From assembly GCF_030812785.1 (NCBI RefSeq), contig NZ_JAUSTJ010000002.1, positions 1,426,001-1,490,000 on the forward strand: a stretch of 64,000 bases of DNA, given 5' to 3'. A model generated the notes under the pieces. The model was given only the letters and a program-made list of their open reading frames with translations, was not told where the DNA came from and did no database searches. This DNA is from Sphingomonas kyeonggiensis (lineage in GTDB: Bacteria; Pseudomonadota; Alphaproteobacteria; Sphingomonadales; Sphingomonadaceae). The position numbers were made by a program, and so were the translations under genes. This document shows positions 34,710 through 44,375 of this stretch, in pieces (within the stretch, counting starts at the first letter, position 1; each line of letters opens with the position of its first letter).

Positions 34710-36119
34710 ATGCTGATCACCCGCCTCTTCCCCCGCTCCCTCCCAGGCCAGATCGCGCTCCTCGTCGCGGTGGCGCTGTTCGTCGCCCAGGCGATCAATT
34801 TCGGCCTGCTCGTCCGCGAGCGGCAGAATGCCCGCTTCGCCCAGGTGATCGTCCCCTCGGTCACCCGGCTGATCGATGCCGCCGAGCGGCTCGGCACCCC
34901 GGTCAATCCGCGTCCCGACAGCCCCGCCGCCATGGATCGCCGTGAGGGCCGCGACGGTCGCGACCGCCGCCAGGGCCGCGGCGGTCGGGTCGAATTCGTC
35001 CCCGCCAACCCGATCCCCGCCGAGCTCAGCCGCCGGCCCGATATCGAGCGCGACCTGCGCCGCGGGCTCACCGATGGCGGGGTGCAGGTCGGCCAGGTGA
35101 TCGCGGTGATCCGCCCGATCGACGCCAACCGCCCGCTGCTCAAGCGCATGGATCCCGCCCGCGCCGATCGCCTGCGCCGCCTCGGCGCCGAACTGATGGT
35201 CGGGGTCGAGCTGCCCGGCAAGGGCTGGCTGTCGCTCAGCTCGGCCTGGCCCCGCACCGAGCGCGCGCTGATCTGGCAGCTGCTCGCCCAGACGCTGATC
35301 CTCTACATCGTCGTGCTCGTCCCCGTGCTCTGGGCCGGCCACCGTATCGCCCGCCCGCTGCGCAAGCTCGCCACCGCCGCGCGCGACTTCCACCCCGGCG
35401 ACGATGCCGATCCGGTCGAGGAGGCCGGCCCCAGCGACGTCCGCGCGGTGATCGCCGCGTACAACTCGCTGAGCACCCGCGTCACCGCGATGCTCGACGA
35501 GAAGGACCGCATGCTCGGCGCGATCGGCCACGACCTGCGCACGCCGCTCGCAGCCCTCCGCGTCCGCATCGAATCGGTCGAGGACGACGAGGACCGCGCG
35601 CGCATGGCGGACACGATCGACGAGATGAACCATACGCTCGACGACATCCTCAGCCTGGCAAGGCTCGGGCGCCCGAGCGAACCGCCCACCGATGTCGACC
35701 TGTCGGCGCTGATCGACGCGGTGGTCGAGGATTTCCGCGACCTCGACCAGGACGTGACCTTCGAGGAAGCCCCGCGCCTGCGCATGCATCTGCGCCCGTC
35801 GCTGATGCGCCGCGCGGTGCGCAACCTGATCGAGAACGCGATCAAATATGGCGGCGCCACCGAAGTGCGTCTCCGCTCGGACGACCGCAGCGTCCGCATC
35901 GAAGTGTGCGATCGCGGCCCCGGCATCCCGCCGGAGAAGCTCGAGAAGGTCTTCGATCCCTTCACGCGCCTGGAGGAATCCCGCAACCGCGAGACCGGCG
36001 GCGCCGGCCTCGGCCTTGCCCTGGCCCGCGCCATCGTCCGCGACGCCAGCGGCGAGATCAGCCTCGCCAACCGCGACGGCGGCGGGCTGGTCGCGACGAT
36101 CACCCTGCCGCGGAGCTAG
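34710..36119 (+). CDS. EnvZ-type sensor histidine kinase
   Basis: A 469-residue membrane kinase. The first helix is QIALLVAVALFVAQAINFGL, then a periplasmic domain to about residue 190 with a very basic, Arg/Gly/Asp-rich insert (RREGRDGRDRRQGRGGR, residues 76-92). The second helix is LLAQTLILYIVVLVPVLWAG, followed by a HAMP segment. The phospho-acceptor His is in AIGHDLRTPLAALRVRIE (near residue 274). The ATP domain has IENAIKYGG, CDRGPGIP and GGAGLGLALARAI. The arrangement fits osmotic or envelope sensing with the upstream regulator. The basic insert could contact lipopolysaccharide or acidic polymer. Confidence 0.92.
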   Translation: MLITRLFPRSLPGQIALLVAVALFVAQAINFGLLVRERQNARFAQVIVPSVTRLIDAAERLGTPVNPRPDSPAAMDRREGRDGRDRRQGRGGRVEFVPANPIPAELSRRPDIERDLRRGLTDGGVQVGQVIAVIRPIDANRPLLKRMDPARADRLRRLGAELMVGVELPGKGWLSLSSAWPRTERALIWQLLAQTLILYIVVLVPVLWAGHRIARPLRKLATAARDFHPGDDADPVEEAGPSDVRAVIAAYNSLSTRVTAMLDEKDRMLGAIGHDLRTPLAALRVRIESVEDDEDRARMADTIDEMNHTLDDILSLARLGRPSEPPTDVDLSALIDAVVEDFRDLDQDVTFEEAPRLRMHLRPSLMRRAVRNLIENAIKYGGATEVRLRSDDRSVRIEVCDRGPGIPPEKLEKVFDPFTRLEESRNRETGGAGLGLALARAIVRDASGEISLANRDGGGLVATITLPRS

Positions 36120-36192
36120 TTATATATTCCTGCCCGAGCTTGTCTCAGGGAGGGGGACCGCCGCCGAAGGCGGTGGTGGAGGGGCCGGCCTA

Positions 36193-36310
36193 CCGTCATA
36201 CACCCCAAACCGTCATAGGCCCCAAACCGTCATCCCGGCGAAAGCCGGGATCTCAGGCGAAGGCACGGGACAAGAGCCGCACGAGATCCCGACTTTCGCC
36301 GGGATGACGG
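36193..36310. repeat. Short tandem CCGTCATA repeats and REP-like inverted pair
   Basis: ACCGTCATA followed by C/G, pyrimidine-rich CCCCAA occurs in imperfect tandem (36193-36225) and runs into a full CCGTCATCCCGGCGAAAGCC arm of the GGGATCTCAGG subtype, with its reverse arm ending at 36310. It lies in the convergent gap after the kinase gene. Upstream, at 36147-36185, are remnants of the CTCAGGGAGGGGG-type repeat. Confidence 0.75.
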
Positions 36311-36345
36311 AATTACTTCGCCGGGGAACTAACGGTCGGCCCGCA

Positions 36346-37068
36346 TCACTGCGCCACGAACCCCTTCCCCGTCAGCGTCATCGCCGTGAAATCCATCCCC
36401 ATCGGCGCCACCGTCCGCCGAACCAGCGCGGCGACCTGCGCCTTTTCGGACGGCGCCTTGGCCTGGTCGATCGCCGCTTCGACCAGCATCGCCTGGAGCA
36501 ACAGCCCCTCTGCCAATCGCTGCTTGTCGGCATCGTCCAGCTTCGCCTGCCCCGGCAGCAGCGCCACCACCTGGTTCCGCACGGCAGTGCAAACAACCGG
36601 GTCCGGATCGGCGCTCTTCCCCTGCGATGCGTTCCACATCACGATCCACCACAGCGCATAGGCATCGGCGAGATTGTCGGTGCGCAGCTTCACCGGTGCG
36701 AGCAGCTGCCCCATCCGCTCGATAAGGTCGCCCTGCTCCATCAGCTGCTCGAGCGAGCGGGCGCCGGCGGGATCGCCCTTGCGCGCCTTGACGAGCATCG
36801 CATCGAGGCTGGCCTTTCGCACCGCTGCGGACGGCCTGTACGCGAAAGCGGAGACAGGCACTGCAACCGGCCGCGCTCGAGGGGTTGCCGCCTTGGCCGC
36901 CGCCCCGCCGCGCCGCTTCTCGAGATCGGCCAGATGCATGCCCAGAATGTCGGTCCGCGCGATCGACGGGGTGACGATCGTCCAGCCCCAGCCATCGACC
37001 ACCTGCGCCTGCACCGGCGCGGCGCCCAGCAACGCGGCGCCGAGCGCCAGGCCCATGATATGCTTCAT
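36346..37068 (-). CDS. Secreted protein of unknown function (possibly DUF6683-like)
   Basis: A 240-residue protein with signal peptide IMGLALGAALLGAAPVQAQ. The mature part is mainly helical, with TDNLADAYALWWIVMWNASQ in the middle and AQVAALVRRTVAPMGMDFTA at the end. The LADAYALWW segment recalls the DUF6683 group, but I am unsure. GGGAG lies seven bases before the ATG at 37068; a GTG two codons earlier is possible. It is convergent with the kinase gene and has no clear operon partner. Confidence 0.65.
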   Translation of the reverse strand: MKHIMGLALGAALLGAAPVQAQVVDGWGWTIVTPSIARTDILGMHLADLEKRRGGAAAKAATPRARPVAVPVSAFAYRPSAAVRKASLDAMLVKARKGDPAGARSLEQLMEQGDLIERMGQLLAPVKLRTDNLADAYALWWIVMWNASQGKSADPDPVVCTAVRNQVVALLPGQAKLDDADKQRLAEGLLLQAMLVEAAIDQAKAPSEKAQVAALVRRTVAPMGMDFTAMTLTGKGFVAQ

Positions 37069-37185
37069 CCGCACACTCCCGACGCCGATATTGGCACAGG
37101 GCTATCGGCGCGCGGAAAGCCGGCAAGGTCGCGGCGGTGGACGGTGCGCATTTTCCGCCGTCTTGCGCCCGGATCCGCAAACGAA

Positions 37186-37213
37186 AAAGGCCGGGGCTTC
37201 CACCCCGGCCTTT
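37186..37213 (-). terminator. Terminator of ndk
   Basis: AAAGGCCGGGG and CCCCGGCCTTT make a perfect 11-pair stem with a six-base loop. On the minus strand it is followed by TTTTT, a textbook factor-independent terminator 32 bases after the ndk stop. Confidence 0.85.
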
Positions 37214-37244
37214 CGCATCCAAATCGGTGTAGAAACCGCGGCGT

Positions 37245-37667
<423 letters not shown>

Positions 37668-37885
37668 GGCCGTGCGGCTCCTGCTTTTGGGGTTGGGAAA
37701 AGTCGCGGCTCCCTAGTCCGCGGATGCGCAGGATGCAAGCGTCCCGGATTTCCTACAGGACGATGTTCTGCTATTGTTCCCGCCGGAGCTCTTTGAACCG
37801 TGAAGACGATGCGATGACGTGCGTGGCCCGTTCGGCGACGCGCGCCAACATTCGCGTGCAGACTGTCCGCTGCTGCACACCACCC

Positions 37886-37990
37886 GTCACCCCCGCGAAA
37901 GCGGGGGCCCATCTCCTGAAGTCGCCCGAAATACACCGGATGTGAGGAGGATAGCCCCGGCGATGGGTCCCCGCTTTCGCGGGGATGACG
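37886..37990. repeat. REP-like inverted pair (ATCTC subtype) in the ndk-holC gap
   Basis: GTCACCCCCGCGAAAGCGGG with a GGCCCATCTC extension, and the reverse arm GATGGGTCCCCGCTTTCGCG ending in GGGGATGACG. The 404-base gap from ndk to holC otherwise shows the ndk upstream region and an 80-base stretch after the repeat, with no convincing gene; frames of 60-80 codons there have no ribosome site. Confidence 0.85.
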
Positions 37991-38071
37991 TATCAGAAAC
38001 GGAACGAACCGCTGGTTTGACAACCACTTCCCCGCGCAACCCCAGCCAACTTCCGCGTCCGAAGCGTCCGC

Positions 38072-38518
38072 TCAGGCCGCCTTTTCCCAGCGCCCCTGCT
38101 CGTTCTGCTTCCAGTAATTGCGCTCCACCCCCTCGCGACCCGCCAGCCCCTTCCAGGCGGCCCGCGCCTCGGCGATGCGGTCCTCGTCGAAGAAGTGGAA
38201 AGCCCGGTCGAAGCCCAGCGCCTCGTCGCGCCATACCCCGTCGGCCAGCGCGATGTTCTTCGCGCCATTGGCCGGTGCCGCACCCGCCTCGCCGGCGATC
38301 AGGATCGGCTGGCGGTCGTCGTCCGGCCCGCCGGCCTGGCCGTGCGGCAGGAAGCTTTCCGGGCTATAGGTCCACAGCAGCTGGTCGAGCTTCGCCCGCT
38401 GGCTCGCCTCCCCGGCGACGATCAGCAGCCGCCCGCCGGTCTCGACCACGCGTTCGGCGATCCGCGGCAGCGCGCGTTCCAGGGGGAGCTGGGTGAGGTG
38501 GTAGAAATCGACCTGCAT
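38072..38518 (-). CDS. holC: DNA polymerase III subunit chi
   Basis: A 148-residue chi subunit of the clamp-loader complex, which binds SSB during replication. MQVDFYHLTQLPLERALPRI at the start, then GRLLIVAGEASQRAKLDQLL, SFLPHGQAGGPDDDRQPILI and FHFFDEDRIAEARAAWK follow the HolC pattern. GGGGGAGCTGGGTGAGG lies further inside the gene, so the ATG at 38518 was chosen by homology rather than ribosome site. It is divergent from lptD across a gap with two hairpins. Confidence 0.92.
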   Translation of the reverse strand: MQVDFYHLTQLPLERALPRIAERVVETGGRLLIVAGEASQRAKLDQLLWTYSPESFLPHGQAGGPDDDRQPILIAGEAGAAPANGAKNIALADGVWRDEALGFDRAFHFFDEDRIAEARAAWKGLAGREGVERNYWKQNEQGRWEKAA

Positions 38519-38536
38519 GGCTCCTGTTAGCGCTTC

Positions 38537-38578
38537 CGTGCGTTCGGGCCAACGCACGTGACGTTGCGGTGGCGCAAC
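38537..38578. promoter_or_regulatory. Two tandem hairpins between holC and lptD
   Basis: CGTGCGTT-CGGGCC-AACGCACG (eight-pair stem, 38537-38558) is followed after four bases by GTTGCG-GTGG-CGCAAC (six-pair stem, 38563-38578). Both are perfect and lie in the divergent gap between holC and lptD. They could be operators or part of a leader. Confidence 0.4.
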
Positions 38579-38627
38579 CGCTGCGATAGGGCGGGAACGG
38601 CCGCGTGCACGGGAGTGAGAAACAAAG

Positions 38628-40940
38628 GTGGGAATCGAAGTGACGCGCAAGGCCTTGCTGCTGTCGGCCGCGCTCGGCCTGTGCCTGGCAGCGGAGGCGC
38701 GCGCGCAGACACAGACCGAACCGACTCAGGAAGCGCCCGCGGCTGCGCCGGCCCCGTCGGCCGTGCCCGATCTCCAGACTCCGCCGGTCGCTCCGCCGCC
38801 GCCCTCGCCGACTGCGCTGCCCGAGGGCGAGGACCAGATCCAGTTCACCGCCGACCAGCTCGACTATGACAATGAGCAGGACGTGGTCACCGCCACCGGC
38901 GACGTCCGCCTCTATCGCCGCAGCGAGCGGCTGCGTGCCGACAAGGTGGTGTGGAACCGCAAGTCGGGCCAGGTGGTGGCCGAGGGCAATGTCGTCCTGG
39001 TCAATCCGCAGGGCGACAGCGCCTATGGCGACAAGATCGAGCTGACCGACAGCCTGAAGGACGGTGTCGTCCAGAACATGCTGGTCGTGCTCGACGCCGG
39101 CGGCCGCGTCGCCGCCCAGCGCGGCGAACGGCATGAGGATGGCAGCTTCACGGTCGAGAACGCCGCCTACACGCCCTGCTCGGTCAGCGATTCGGAAGGC
39201 TGCCCGAAGGAGCCGAGCTGGAAGATCACCGCGACCCGCGTGGTCTATGAGCCTGCCAAGAAGCGGCTGCGCTACACCGGCGCGCGCGTCTCGGTGTTCG
39301 GCTTCGCGACGATCCCGCTGCCGGTCTTCTCGCACCCGGTCGGCGGGGAGAGCGCCAGCGGCATCCTGGCGCCCGACCTGCGCTACAACCGCGCCAACGG
39401 CGTCCAGTTCGCGCTGCCCTATTATTTCAGCCTCGCGCCCAATCGTGACCTGACGATCACCCCGCGCATCTATTCGGGCGTGCTGCCGGTGCTGCAGGGC
39501 GAGTATCGCGAGCTCAATTCGCTCGGCGCCTTCCGCGTCACGGCCTATGGCACCTATAGCCGCCGCGCCGATGACCTCACCGTGCCGGTCACCCCGGCGA
39601 CGTCGAAGAACGACTTCCGCGGCTATGTCGATGCGGTCGGCAACTTCCAGCTCGACCCGGCCTGGAGCGCCAGCGCCTCGTTCCGACTGACCACGGACCG
39701 CACCTTCCTGCGGCGCTACGACATCTCGCGCGACGACAGATTGCGTAACAATATTCGCGTGGAACGCATTGATCCGGATAGCTATTTCTCGATCAATGCC
39801 TGGGTTGTGCAGACGCTGCGCGTCGGCGAGCGCCAGGGCCTCCAGCCCTATGCCCTGCCCGAGATCGACTATCGCCGCCGGATGGACGACGGGCTGATCG
39901 GCGGACGATTCGAGTTCCAGCTCAACACGCTGGCGATCGGCCGGTCCGACGGTCAGGATTCGCAGCGCGCCTTCGCCAGCGCCCGCTGGGACCTGCGCCG
40001 CCTGACCAACTGGGGTCAGGAGATCACCTTCACCGCCTATGCCCGCGGCGACCTCTACAATGCCTCGGACACGATGCTGACCAGCATCGCCAGCTATCGC
40101 GGCGAGGACGGCTTCCACACCCGCGGCATCGCCGCCGGTGCGGTGGACGTGAAATGGCCGCTGGTCGGCTCGCTGTTCGGTGGCACGCAGCGGATCACGC
40201 CGCGCTTCCAAGTGGTTGCATCGCCCAAGATCGCCAATCTCGAGGTGCCGAACGAGGACGCGCGGGCGGTCGACCTCGAGGATTCGAACCTCTTCGCGCT
40301 CAATCGCTTCCCCGGCTATGACCGGTTTGAGGATTCGACCCGCTTCACCTGGGGCCTGGATTACGCGCTCTACCTGCCGGGCTTCTCGATCGACGCGAAT
40401 GTCGGCCAGAGCTACCGCATCTCGTCGCGCCCGACGCTGTTCCCGGATGGGACAGGCCTGAACGACCGGGTGTCCGACATCGTCGGCCGCACCGTGATCC
40501 GCTTCCGCGACTTCGTCAGCTTCACCCACCGCTACCGGCTCGACAAGGACAGCCTCGCCTTCCGCCGCAACGAAGTCGACATGACGCTCGGCTCGCGCTC
40601 GACCTATGCCCAGATCGGCTATCTGCGCCTCAACCGCAACATCAACGCCTCGCTCGAGGACCTGCAGGACCGCGAGGAGCTTCGCCTCGGCGCCCGCATC
40701 CAGATCGCCCGCTTCTGGTCGCTCTCGGGCTCGACGCTGGTGGACCTTACCGATCGCAAGGAGGACCCGACCTCGCTCGCCGACGGGTTCGAGCCGGTGC
40801 GCCACCGCCTGGGCATCACCTATGAGGACGATTGCCTCCGCCTGGGCCTGACCTGGAAGCGCGACTACGCCACCACCGGCGACGCCTCGCGCGGCAATTC
40901 CTATTTGTTGTCGCTGGCGTTCAAGAACCTGGGGCGCTAG
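38628..40940 (+). CDS. lptD: LPS-assembly protein LptD
   Basis: A 770-residue outer-membrane protein that, with LptE, inserts lipopolysaccharide or its equivalent into the outer leaflet. A signal peptide (ALLLSAALGLCLAAEARAQ) and a Pro-rich linker are followed by the LptA/OstA-like domain (DQIQFTADQLDYDNEQDVVT, ERLRADKVVWNRKSGQVVAE) and a large beta-barrel. Two Cys pairs are indicated by TPCSVSDSEGCPKEP and, near the end, EDDCLRLG. The start is GTG at 38628; a GTG four codons later has AAGG at a better distance and is equally possible. surA follows after 95 bases. Confidence 0.93.
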   Translation: MGIEVTRKALLLSAALGLCLAAEARAQTQTEPTQEAPAAAPAPSAVPDLQTPPVAPPPPSPTALPEGEDQIQFTADQLDYDNEQDVVTATGDVRLYRRSERLRADKVVWNRKSGQVVAEGNVVLVNPQGDSAYGDKIELTDSLKDGVVQNMLVVLDAGGRVAAQRGERHEDGSFTVENAAYTPCSVSDSEGCPKEPSWKITATRVVYEPAKKRLRYTGARVSVFGFATIPLPVFSHPVGGESASGILAPDLRYNRANGVQFALPYYFSLAPNRDLTITPRIYSGVLPVLQGEYRELNSLGAFRVTAYGTYSRRADDLTVPVTPATSKNDFRGYVDAVGNFQLDPAWSASASFRLTTDRTFLRRYDISRDDRLRNNIRVERIDPDSYFSINAWVVQTLRVGERQGLQPYALPEIDYRRRMDDGLIGGRFEFQLNTLAIGRSDGQDSQRAFASARWDLRRLTNWGQEITFTAYARGDLYNASDTMLTSIASYRGEDGFHTRGIAAGAVDVKWPLVGSLFGGTQRITPRFQVVASPKIANLEVPNEDARAVDLEDSNLFALNRFPGYDRFEDSTRFTWGLDYALYLPGFSIDANVGQSYRISSRPTLFPDGTGLNDRVSDIVGRTVIRFRDFVSFTHRYRLDKDSLAFRRNEVDMTLGSRSTYAQIGYLRLNRNINASLEDLQDREELRLGARIQIARFWSLSGSTLVDLTDRKEDPTSLADGFEPVRHRLGITYEDDCLRLGLTWKRDYATTGDASRGNSYLLSLAFKNLGR

Positions 40941-41035
40941 GCTCCGGGCGAGGGGAACGTCGGTAGTAAGCCTAAGTTCAGGCACAATTGGCCATTATGC
41001 GCCACTTTCCGGCAGATTTGAGGGTACGGAATCAC

Positions 41036-42442
41036 GTGAACATTGGTGTTAGCAAGGCGATCCGCGCAGGCCGCTTGTCCGTTCTGGCGCTCGCGATCTC
41101 CAGCCTGGCGTCGGGGGCGATGGCGCAGACGGTGTCGGACACGCCGCCCGCTCAGCAGCAGCCGCAACAGCCCTCGCAGGAAGATGCCGCTGCGGCGCTC
41201 GCCGCGCAGCTCGATCTGCCGCGCGATATCAAGCTGTTCGGCAAGGCCGATCCCAATATCCGCAAGCCCACCGCGATCGTGAACGACACGGTGCTGACCG
41301 GCACCGATGTCGATCAGCGGCTCAACCTGATCATCGCGCTCAACAAGCTCAACCTGAAGCCGGACGAGCGCGACCAGTATCGCCTGATGATCCTGCGCCA
41401 GCTGATCGACGAGACGCTGCAGATCCAGGAAGCCAAGGCCAATGAGATCACCGTCGATCCCAAGGAGATCGATTCCAGCTTCGGCGCCGTCGCCCGGCGC
41501 CTGCAAAGGACGCCCGAGCAGATGCGCGCTTTCCTGCGCCAGGCGGGTGCCTCCGAGCGCACGATGCGCAAGCAGATCGAGGGCGAAGTCGCCTGGAGCC
41601 GCCTGCTCCGCCGCAAGGTCGACGTCAATGTGAGCGACGAGGAGGCCAATGCCATCCTCGCGCGCCTCAAGGCCGCGCAGGGCAGCGAGGAATATCACGT
41701 CTACGAAATCTACATGAACGCGACGGACGACCGGAAGCAGGAAGTCTATGCAGGCATGCAGCGCATCATCCAGCAGATGAAGGAAGGCGCGCCGTTCGAC
41801 TATCTCGCCAAGACCTATTCGGAGAGCTCGACCAAGGGCCAGGGCGGCGACCTCGGCTGGATCCGTCTCGCCCCGGGCATCCTGCCCGACGAGATGGCCA
41901 AGGCCGTCGAGGAAATGCAGACGGGTCAGGTCGCCGGGCCGATCCCGCTCACGACCGGCTTTTCGATCGTGTACCTCGCCGACAAGCGCAAGATCGGCAT
42001 GGCCGATCCGCGCGGCGCCAAGCTCTCGCTGCGGCAGATCACCATCACCTTCCCCAAGGGCACGACAGAGGCGCAGGCCTCGGCCCGCGCCAGCCAGTTC
42101 TCCCAGGCGACGCAGGCGATCAAGGGCTGTGGCGACGCGTCCAACGTCGCGGCTGCCCAGAATGCGGAAGTGGTGGAGAAGGACGGCGTGGTGATCGGCG
42201 ACCTGCCGCCCGCACTGCAGCAGATCATCCTGCCGCTCCAGGTCGGCCAGGTGACCCAGCCCTTCGGCACCGTCGAGGACGGTGTGCGCGTACTGGTGGT
42301 CTGCGGCCGCGACGATCCGCCCCCTCCGGGCCAGCCCTCGATCGAGCAGATCCAGGACCAGGTCGCCGAGCAGCGCACCAACCTGCGCGCACAGCGCATG
42401 CTCCGCGACCTGCGGCGCGACGCGCTGATCGAATATCGCTGA
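41036..42442 (+). CDS. surA: Periplasmic chaperone/peptidyl-prolyl isomerase SurA
   Basis: A 468-residue chaperone for outer-membrane proteins, including LptD. The signal peptide (RLSVLALAISSLASGAMAQ) supports the GTG start at 41036 with GAGGG in front; an ATG 13 codons upstream is the alternative. The N-terminal SurA domain (TAIVNDTVLTGTDVDQRLNL) is followed by a parvulin domain (about 217-318, with AKTYSESSTKGQGGDLGWIR). A second domain, whose catalytic pattern is lost, contains TQAIKGCGDASNVAA. pdxA starts one base after the stop. The lptD-surA-pdxA-rsmA order is conserved in proteobacteria. Confidence 0.93.
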   Translation: MNIGVSKAIRAGRLSVLALAISSLASGAMAQTVSDTPPAQQQPQQPSQEDAAAALAAQLDLPRDIKLFGKADPNIRKPTAIVNDTVLTGTDVDQRLNLIIALNKLNLKPDERDQYRLMILRQLIDETLQIQEAKANEITVDPKEIDSSFGAVARRLQRTPEQMRAFLRQAGASERTMRKQIEGEVAWSRLLRRKVDVNVSDEEANAILARLKAAQGSEEYHVYEIYMNATDDRKQEVYAGMQRIIQQMKEGAPFDYLAKTYSESSTKGQGGDLGWIRLAPGILPDEMAKAVEEMQTGQVAGPIPLTTGFSIVYLADKRKIGMADPRGAKLSLRQITITFPKGTTEAQASARASQFSQATQAIKGCGDASNVAAAQNAEVVEKDGVVIGDLPPALQQIILPLQVGQVTQPFGTVEDGVRVLVVCGRDDPPPPGQPSIEQIQDQVAEQRTNLRAQRMLRDLRRDALIEYR

Positions 42443-42443
42443 G

Positions 42444-43439
42444 GTGATCCGGCCGCTCGCCATATCCATGGGCGATTCGGCCGGCGTCGGCCCCGAGATA
42501 ACCGCCAAGGCATGGAAGGCGCGCGAGCTGCATTCGCTCGCGCCCTTCTTCGCCATTGGCTGCCCCGACGCGGTGGAGCGGGTCTGGGACGGCCCCATCG
42601 CCCGCATCACCAACCCCGACCAGGCGGAAGCTGCCTTTGCCGAGGCGCTGCCCGTGCTCGCGGTGGGCGACACCTGCCAGGTGACGCCGGGCAGCCCCGA
42701 CGAGGCCAGCGCCAAGGCGGCGCTGCAGTCGCTCGAGCTGGCCGTGGGCCTGGCCAATGCCGGCGCCGCGGGCGGCGTGGTGACCGGGCCGGTCTCCAAG
42801 GTCCAGCTTTACAAGATCGGCTTCACCCATCCCGGCCAGACCGAGTTCGTCGCCGAGCGCTGCGGCATCTCGCCCGAGAACGCCGTGATGATGCTCGCCG
42901 GCCCTACGCTGCGGGTGGTGCCGATCACCGTGCACGTCTCCATCGCCAGCGTGCCGAGCCTGCTGACCACCGAGCTGATCCTCGCCAAGGCGCGGGTGAC
43001 AGCACGGGGCCTGCTGCGCAACTTCGGGATCGAGCGCCCTCGCCTCGCCTTTGCCGGGCTCAACCCGCATGCAGGCGAGAGCGGCCAGATCGGGCGGGAG
43101 GAGATCGAAATCCTCCAGCCCGCCATCGCCCTGCTCCGCGAGGAAGGGATCGACGCCATCGGCCCCTTCGCCGCCGATGCGATGTTCTACCCCCGGGCCC
43201 GTGCCGGCTATGACGCCGCGCTCTGCCCGACGCACGACCAGGCGCTGATCCCGATCAAGACGCTCCATTTCGACGAAGGCGTGAACATCACCCTCGGCCT
43301 CCCCATCGTCCGCACCTCGCCCGACCATGGCACCGCCTTCGGCATCGCCGGCAAGGACGAGGCCAACCCCGGCGCGATGATCGCGGCGATCAAGATGGCG
43401 GCCAGCGCCGCCCAGCGCAGGGCCGAAGCCGCGGCGTGA
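42444..43439 (+). CDS. pdxA: 4-hydroxythreonine-4-phosphate dehydrogenase
   Basis: A 331-residue NAD-dependent enzyme of pyridoxal phosphate synthesis that oxidises and decarboxylates 4-phosphohydroxy-threonine. [16 protein letters not shown] opens the active-site strand; [31 protein letters not shown] and [20 protein letters not shown] carry the metal-binding His and Asp residues, and [20 protein letters not shown] follows near the end. It starts with GTG one base after surA and overlaps rsmA by four bases, so the three genes are coupled. Confidence 0.96.
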   Translation: MIRPLAISMGDSAGVGPEITAKAWKARELHSLAPFFAIGCPDAVERVWDGPIARITNPDQAEAAFAEALPVLAVGDTCQVTPGSPDEASAKAALQSLELAVGLANAGAAGGVVTGPVSKVQLYKIGFTHPGQTEFVAERCGISPENAVMMLAGPTLRVVPITVHVSIASVPSLLTTELILAKARVTARGLLRNFGIERPRLAFAGLNPHAGESGQIGREEIEILQPAIALLREEGIDAIGPFAADAMFYPRARAGYDAALCPTHDQALIPIKTLHFDEGVNITLGLPIVRTSPDHGTAFGIAGKDEANPGAMIAAIKMAASAAQRRAEAAA

Positions 43440-44251
43440 CCAGCCTTCCGCCTCTCCGGGACGTCATCAGCAAATATGGTCTCAGCGCGAGCAAGGCGCT
43501 GGGCCAGAATTTCCTGTTCGACCACCAGCTGCTCGCCCGCATCGCCAAGGTGCCGGGCCAGATCGACGGTGCCGAGGTGTTCGAGGTCGGCCCCGGCCCG
43601 GGCGGCCTGACCCGTGCGCTGCTCCAGGGCGGCGCCAGCGTGACCGCGGTGGAGCGCGACCGGCGCTGCATCCCGGCGCTGGAGGAGCTCGGCAGCTTCT
43701 TTCCCGGCAAGCTCAAGGTCATCGAGGGCGATGCGCTGGAAGTCGATGCACCGGCGCTGTTCCAGGGCAAGCCGCACGTCGTCGCCAACCTGCCCTATAA
43801 TGTCGGCACCGCGCTGCTAGTCGGCTGGCTCTCGGCGGCGTGGGAGCCGTGGTGGGCGAGCCTGACGCTGATGTTCCAGAAGGAAGTCGCCGAGCGGATC
43901 GTCGCCGAGGCCGGCAGCGAGCATTATGGCCGGCTCGCCGTGCTGTCTCAGTGGCGATCGACCCCGAAGATCGCGATGAACGTCCACAGATCGGCCTTCA
44001 CCCCGCCGCCCAAGGTAATGTCGGCGGTGGTTCACATCGTCCCCGCCGACGCGCCCGAGGGCGTGCGGCTGAAGACGCTGGAGAACCTTACCGCCGCCGC
44101 CTTCGGCCAGCGCCGCAAGATGCTGCGCCAGAGCCTGAAGGGCGTGCCGGGTGCAATCGAGGCGATGGAGACGCTCGGCATCGACTCCGCCAGGCGCGCC
44201 GAGACGGTGAGCGTTGCCGAGTTCGTCGCGCTCGCCCGAACGCTGGGCTGA
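43436..44251 (+). CDS. rsmA: 16S rRNA dimethyladenosine transferase (KsgA)
   Basis: A 271-residue methyltransferase that dimethylates two adjacent adenines in helix 45 of 16S rRNA with S-adenosylmethionine and acts as a late checkpoint in small-subunit assembly. [36 protein letters not shown] and the catalytic NLPYNVG are present. The GTG start overlaps the pdxA stop (GTGA). It is the last gene of the lptD-surA-pdxA-rsmA run. The small tandem repeat just after its stop shows no terminator. Confidence 0.96.
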   Translation: MTSLPPLRDVISKYGLSASKALGQNFLFDHQLLARIAKVPGQIDGAEVFEVGPGPGGLTRALLQGGASVTAVERDRRCIPALEELGSFFPGKLKVIEGDALEVDAPALFQGKPHVVANLPYNVGTALLVGWLSAAWEPWWASLTLMFQKEVAERIVAEAGSEHYGRLAVLSQWRSTPKIAMNVHRSAFTPPPKVMSAVVHIVPADAPEGVRLKTLENLTAAAFGQRRKMLRQSLKGVPGAIEAMETLGIDSARRAETVSVAEFVALARTLG

Positions 44252-44256
44252 CTTCA

Positions 44257-44274
44257 AAGTACACGAAGTACACG
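44257..44274. repeat. Tandem 9-base repeat
   Basis: AAGTACACG occurs twice in direct contact six bases after the rsmA stop. The motif type is often seen in intergenic regions of other bacteria. No function is apparent. Confidence 0.6.
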
Positions 44275-44375
44275 CCAAAGACGCGTTTTCGCGCGCCATG
44301 CCGATTGTCAAAGAGCAGCCCGGCTTCCGCCGGACCGCCCTGCCCAATCAGACGAAATCCTATTTTACAAGCCGC

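Noticed and set aside
37724..37945. Possible small genes in the ndk-holC gap
   Set aside because: Frames run into the REP pair, lack ribosome sites and have no family features.
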